NCBI RefSeq assembly: GCF_004011835.1
Contig: NZ_RKLN01000001.1
Location: forward strand, 1-64,000
DNA from: Rhodococcus spongiicola
GTDB lineage: Bacteria; Actinomycetota; Actinomycetes; Mycobacteriales; Mycobacteriaceae
Reading direction: 5' to 3'
DNA: 64,000 nucleotides
This document shows positions 60,432-64,000 of the stretch, piece after piece. The notes under the pieces are model-generated. The model had not been told where the DNA came from, did no database searches, and worked only from the letters and a program-made list of their open reading frames with translations. The position numbers and the translations under genes were made by a program. How positions within the stretch are numbered: the stretch's first letter is position 1; every line of letters starts with the position of its first letter.

Positions 60432-60584
60432 CGCACAGTCCCTGGGGCCACCACGACCGCCCTCCGACCGATTGGCCGACACGGCGTGGGTCCCCCCATT
60501 GTGCCTGCTAGGCGGTGAACATTGCGCCTACCAGGCGGTGCGGCCGACTGCCCGGAAGGACACGAGGCGCTATCGTCTGAACCC

Positions 60585-61043
60585 ATGGCAGCTCCCGTCG
60601 AGCCCGAGCCTCGCGCCGAGGCCTATCCCGCGTTGTGGCCGGTGCCGACACGCTGGGCCGACAACGACCACTACGGTCACGTCGACAACATCGCCTACTA
60701 CTCGTACTTCGACACCGCAGTCAACGGGTGGCTGATGGCCAGCACAGGCCTCGACATCCGAGAACTGTCAGCGATCGGGATCGTCGCAGAGACGTCGTGC
60801 CGGTTCATAAGCGAACTCTCGTTCCCCGATCAGCTGCACGTGGGACTCTCCGTCGAGCACCTCGGGACGAGCAGTATCGTGTTTGCGCTCGCGATCTTCC
60901 GGGAAGATTCCGGTGGAATCCTCGAACTGGCCGCCACCGCGCGGTTCGTTTACGTCTACGTCGATCCCGACACTCGTCGACCAGTCCCGATTCCTCCTGA
61001 GATTCGGAGCGCCGCAAGCCTGCTCGTGGTGTCGGAAGAGTAG
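60585..61043 (+). CDS. Acyl-CoA thioesterase (hotdog fold)
   Basis: This 152-residue 4HBT-type thioesterase has RWADNDHYGHVDNIAYYSYFD (about residues 21-41), the catalytic Asp and helix region of the family. It hydrolyses an acyl-CoA; the chain-length preference is not readable. ATG at 60585 begins the conserved part. Confidence 0.9.
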   Translation: MAAPVEPEPRAEAYPALWPVPTRWADNDHYGHVDNIAYYSYFDTAVNGWLMASTGLDIRELSAIGIVAETSCRFISELSFPDQLHVGLSVEHLGTSSIVFALAIFREDSGGILELAATARFVYVYVDPDTRRPVPIPPEIRSAASLLVVSEE

Positions 61044-61054
61044 AACGATCCCGC

Positions 61055-62083
61055 TCAGGCGAGCCCGACCGCGTCGGCGGTGGCAACCGCCCGACGGACG
61101 ATGCTGTCGATCATCTCGACCGTCGGCCCACCGCTTTCGGCCCGGTTCCGTGGGTCGTCGATGGCACGGCGCAGCGCTCCTTCTGCGATGATCGCGAGCT
61201 TCCACAGCGCGAGGACCTGCCAGAAGCCCACAGTGGACACGTCCCGCTCGGTTTCGTGAACGTAGGCGTCGACCAATTCGTCCCGCGTCGGGAAGCCTTC
61301 GACGGTCGAAACGGTGAACGGTCCCGGTGACTGATCGCCGCGTTGTGGCCAAAACGCGAGGAGGCTGCCGAGGTCGGCGAGCGGGTCACCCAGGGTGCAC
61401 AACTCCCAGTCGAGTACGGCCATGACATGGCAGTCCTCAGGCGAGATGATGACGTTATTGAGGTGGAAATCACCGTGTACCAGCGTGGTTTCCACTTGCT
61501 CCGGGATGTTGCGTGACAGCAACTCGGCGAGCGCGTCGACATCGGGCAAATCTCGCGTCTTGGACTGCTCCCACTGTGTGGACCACCGTCGGAGCTGGCG
61601 CGCAGCATAGGGTTTGGTGCTGGCGAGGTCGAGCAGGCCGGCGAGTTCGAGATCTACGCGGTGGATCCTCGCAAGCGCTGCGGGCATCGACAGTCCTACC
61701 GCACGGCGCTGTTCGGGCGTGAGCTTTTGCGCCGCTGCTTCGTCGTCGATCACGATTCCGTAGACATAGCTCATCAGGACCAACGGCGTATCCGTGATCG
61801 CCGGATCCGTTGTGAGACTGATCATTTTCGGGACGGGCACATCGGTTCCCTGTACCGCTGACACAATTCGGTACTCGCGTTCGACATCATGCGCCGAAAC
61901 AAGCAGCCGCCCGAACGGCGGCCTGCGCAGTACCCAGCGACCACCTCCCGAATCACGCACCGCGAAAGTGAGATTCGACTGGCCGCTCCCGATCCTCTCG
62001 AACGACAACGGCATGAGCGCGCCGACACCGAGTCCGGCGATCCACATCGAGACGGCATCCTCGTCCAGGCCGACAATGCCCAT
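61055..62083 (-). CDS. Phosphotransferase-family protein (APH/choline-kinase fold)
   Basis: This 342-residue kinase-like protein has SGQSNLTFAVRD (glycine-rich loop), catalytic HGDFHLNNVI (about residue 200) and metal-binding DWELCTLGDPLADLG. The family resembles the ACAD10/11 N-terminal kinases that phosphorylate hydroxyacyl groups, and in Mycobacteriales it often sits near acyl-CoA genes. Substrate unknown. It is convergent with the thioesterase gene. Confidence 0.87.
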   Translation of the reverse strand: MGIVGLDEDAVSMWIAGLGVGALMPLSFERIGSGQSNLTFAVRDSGGGRWVLRRPPFGRLLVSAHDVEREYRIVSAVQGTDVPVPKMISLTTDPAITDTPLVLMSYVYGIVIDDEAAAQKLTPEQRRAVGLSMPAALARIHRVDLELAGLLDLASTKPYAARQLRRWSTQWEQSKTRDLPDVDALAELLSRNIPEQVETTLVHGDFHLNNVIISPEDCHVMAVLDWELCTLGDPLADLGSLLAFWPQRGDQSPGPFTVSTVEGFPTRDELVDAYVHETERDVSTVGFWQVLALWKLAIIAEGALRRAIDDPRNRAESGGPTVEMIDSIVRRAVATADAVGLA

Positions 62084-62235
62084 TCCGCATCACTCCCCTG
62101 CCGCGTCTCGTGCGTTCGTCCGGACAGCGAAAACCGACCACTTGGCGAATCTTTCGATGGACGCGCCTCAGCGCTTGTCCGCCGATGCTACCGTCCGCGT
62201 GCCATCAGACAGGTATCGCGGATGCTGCGGAGCGA

Positions 62236-62706
62236 TCACTGACGCGCAGTACGCTCGAGCAACGGTGCGGTCCGCGCCACCACCAACTCCCGCATCACCA
62301 GGGCCATATTGGTCCGTTCGACACCGGGAATCTTGAGGATCTGTCCCGCCAGCCGATACAGATCGTCCGCGTCGGTCGCCACCACCTTCACCGACAGGTC
62401 GGTCAATCCGGTCATCCCGTACACCTCGACGACCTCGGGGATGTCGGCGAGAGCATCGACGACCTCGTCGAGTCGGTGCTGGTCCAGCCGGGTGGCGACG
62501 AAGGCGGCAAGCGGGTAGCCCAACGCCCGCGGATCGACGAGTCGATCGAAGCCCGCCAGCACGCCCGACCCCTCCCATCGGGAGAGCCGCGCCTGCACGG
62601 TATTGCGGGAGAGGCCGAGTCGATGAGCAAGATCCACCCCGGTCGCACGCGGATTGCGGGACAGTTCCAGCAGAAGTCGGGCATCAGTCGCATCGAGAGT
62701 GGTCAT
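62236..62706 (-). CDS. Lrp/AsnC-family regulator, probable bkd regulator
   Basis: This 156-residue protein has an N-terminal HTH (DLAHRLGLSRNTVQARLSRW, about residues 27-46) and a C-terminal RAM ligand-binding domain with VYGMTGLTDLSVKVVA. ATG at 62706 fits the family N-terminus; the longer frame is rejected. It is divergent from the E1-alpha gene, the classic arrangement of BkdR-type regulators that sense branched-chain amino acids. The 166-bp gap (62707-62872) should hold both promoters; I see no unambiguous operator. Confidence 0.9.
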   Translation of the reverse strand: MTTLDATDARLLLELSRNPRATGVDLAHRLGLSRNTVQARLSRWEGSGVLAGFDRLVDPRALGYPLAAFVATRLDQHRLDEVVDALADIPEVVEVYGMTGLTDLSVKVVATDADDLYRLAGQILKIPGVERTNMALVMRELVVARTAPLLERTARQ

Positions 62707-62872
62707 AGTACGCAGTGTGTCAGGCCAAGTGTACCCCGGTCTGGGCATTGTGCTGAATCGTGACCGTGCCACTTGCGCAGATCGCGGAATCAAGGATGCT
62801 GTGAGGTAGAGCACAAACACCCGGTCGCCGCCCACGAAGCGGTCGCCGGGCCGGAGCCGCCGAGGTGACCCA

Positions 62873-64000
62873 ATGGCCGACAAGATCGACCTCCCGGTGC
62901 AACTTGTCCAACCCGACGGACGACGCGTGCACTGCCCCGAATACGCGGCGGTCGTGTCCGACGTGGGCCCGGAAGAGCTGCGGCACCTGTACGAGGACAT
63001 GGTGGTCGCGCGGCGCATCGACACCGAGGCGACCGCCTTGCAGCGGCAGGGCCAACTCGGTATCTGGGCATCGCTCCTCGGGCAGGAGGCCGCGCAGGTC
63101 GGCTCGGTACGAGCGCTCGATCCCGAGGACTACATCTTCCTCAGCTACCGCGAACATGCGGTGGCCTACTGTCGCGGCGTCGACCCGGCGGTCATGACCC
63201 GCATGTGGCGGGGGTGCGCCCATTCGGGCTGGGATCCGGAAGCGGTGAACATGACCAATCCGGAGCTCGTGGTGGGGGCACATGGTCTGCACGCGACGGG
63301 TTACGCGATGGGCGTGCAGTTCGACGGCGCAGAGATTGCCACCGTCGTGTATTTCGGCGACGGCGCCATCAGCGAGGGCGACCTGTCCGAGGCGCTCGGC
63401 TTCGCATCGAGTTTCAACGCGCCGGTGGTGTTCTTCTGCGAGAACAACCAACGCGCCATCAGCGAACCAGTGGAACTGCAGAGCCCCACCCCGATCGTGT
63501 CTCGGCCCGCCGGGTACGGCATGCCCGCCGTCCAGGTGGACGGCAACGACGTGCTCGCGGTGCTGGCGGTTACCCGACAGGCCGCCCGCCGTGCCCGCGA
63601 GGGCGGCGGACCGTCCTTCGTCGAGGCCATCACCTACCGGATGGGCGCGCACACCACCGCCGACGACCCCACCCGCTACAGGACGGAAGCCGAGCTCGAG
63701 CTGTGGAAGGCACGCGACCCGATCGACCGCATACGCCGACTGCTCGAGCGCGAGGGTCTGTTCGACGACGCCCTGGACGACCGGGTGCAGGCTCACGCCG
63801 ACGAGGTCGCAGCGCGCGTGCGCAGCGGCACCCTCGAGACACCTGATCCTGAGCCGGACGACCTGTTCGCGCACGTCTACGCCACCGATCACCCCCTGAT
63901 CAACGAAGAACGTGCGGCTTACCGGGCGTACCTAAACACCCTCGATGCCGACACCCTGGATGCCGACACCCAGAATGTGCCCGAGGAGGCCTTGTCATGA
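62873..64000 (+). CDS. 2-Oxoacid dehydrogenase E1 component, alpha subunit (branched-chain or pyruvate)
   Basis: This 375-residue thiamine-diphosphate enzyme subunit has the TPP motif starting GDGAISEGDLSEALGF and ending CENNQRAIS (about residues 164-200). It decarboxylates a 2-oxoacid with the E1-beta partner. The Lrp regulator next door and the valine operon in this window favour a branched-chain substrate; family members are often annotated pyruvate dehydrogenase. The C-terminus repeats LDADT twice. The stop is the last codon of the window, and ATGA (63997-64000) suggests that an overlapping next gene, presumably E1-beta, starts there. Confidence 0.92.
   Translation: MADKIDLPVQLVQPDGRRVHCPEYAAVVSDVGPEELRHLYEDMVVARRIDTEATALQRQGQLGIWASLLGQEAAQVGSVRALDPEDYIFLSYREHAVAYCRGVDPAVMTRMWRGCAHSGWDPEAVNMTNPELVVGAHGLHATGYAMGVQFDGAEIATVVYFGDGAISEGDLSEALGFASSFNAPVVFFCENNQRAISEPVELQSPTPIVSRPAGYGMPAVQVDGNDVLAVLAVTRQAARRAREGGGPSFVEAITYRMGAHTTADDPTRYRTEAELELWKARDPIDRIRRLLEREGLFDDALDDRVQAHADEVAARVRSGTLETPDPEPDDLFAHVYATDHPLINEERAAYRAYLNTLDADTLDADTQNVPEEALS

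Overview
The window is high-GC actinobacterial chromosome, most likely from a Rhodococcus-type member of the Mycobacteriales. The signs are an Emb-type arabinosyltransferase, F420-type and mycobacterial-type enzymes, MurA with Asp at the usual active-site Cys position, and a gene order that mirrors (inverted) the Mycobacterium tuberculosis stretch around Rv1285-Rv1315 as I recall it.

Region 1 (1-24.7 kb) is conserved core, nearly all on the minus strand. From right to left it holds argS-lysA-hom-thrC-thrB (aspartate-family amino acids, mostly joined by 1-4 nt overlaps), rho, rpmE, prfA, prmC, a Sua5/TsaC-type tRNA modification gene, wecA, the atpI-atpB-E-F-H-A-G-D-C ATP synthase operon, a DUF2550 gene, a divergent PduO-type cobalamin adenosyltransferase, and murA. 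The left 412 bases hold no gene but carry two leftward promoter-like elements, consistent with an rRNA operon just outside the window.

Region 2 (24.8-32.6 kb) has a DUF3105 and a DUF305 membrane protein gene, tRNA-Arg(CCG), a polytopic membrane protein, an LLM-type F420 oxidoreductase and an isolated Emb-type arabinosyltransferase.

Region 3 (32.6-40.9 kb) is the most interesting part. It contains sulfate activation genes (cysD, cysN/C fusion), a CysQ-type phosphatase fused to an NTF2-like domain, an IclR regulator, and a divergent three-gene operon (DUF1214-like protein, SDR oxidoreductase, sulfotransferase). Both cysD and the sulfotransferase operon carry the same palindrome, GGTACA-N4-TGTACC, about 20 nt before the start codon. 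This suggests that PAPS supply, PAPS use and PAP removal are one co-regulated sulfation module. An exported sulfatase lies 7.5 kb further on.

Region 4 (40.9-50.1 kb) has an epoxide-hydrolase-like gene, a 32-codon small ORF with an ideal ribosome binding site and a very long hairpin, a MarR regulator, a complete isobutyryl-CoA to propionyl-CoA (valine) operon, and the Tat-type sulfatase.

Region 5 (50.1-64 kb) is mixed accessory content: small secreted proteins and lipoproteins, an isochorismatase-family hydrolase, a SNF2 helicase with a SWIM protein, a five-copy 24-nt tandem repeat, an HNH-type lipoprotein, an AroE-like dehydrogenase, a secreted lipase, a thioesterase, a kinase-like phosphotransferase, and an Lrp regulator divergent from an E1-alpha gene of a branched-chain 2-oxoacid or pyruvate dehydrogenase, which ends exactly at the window edge.
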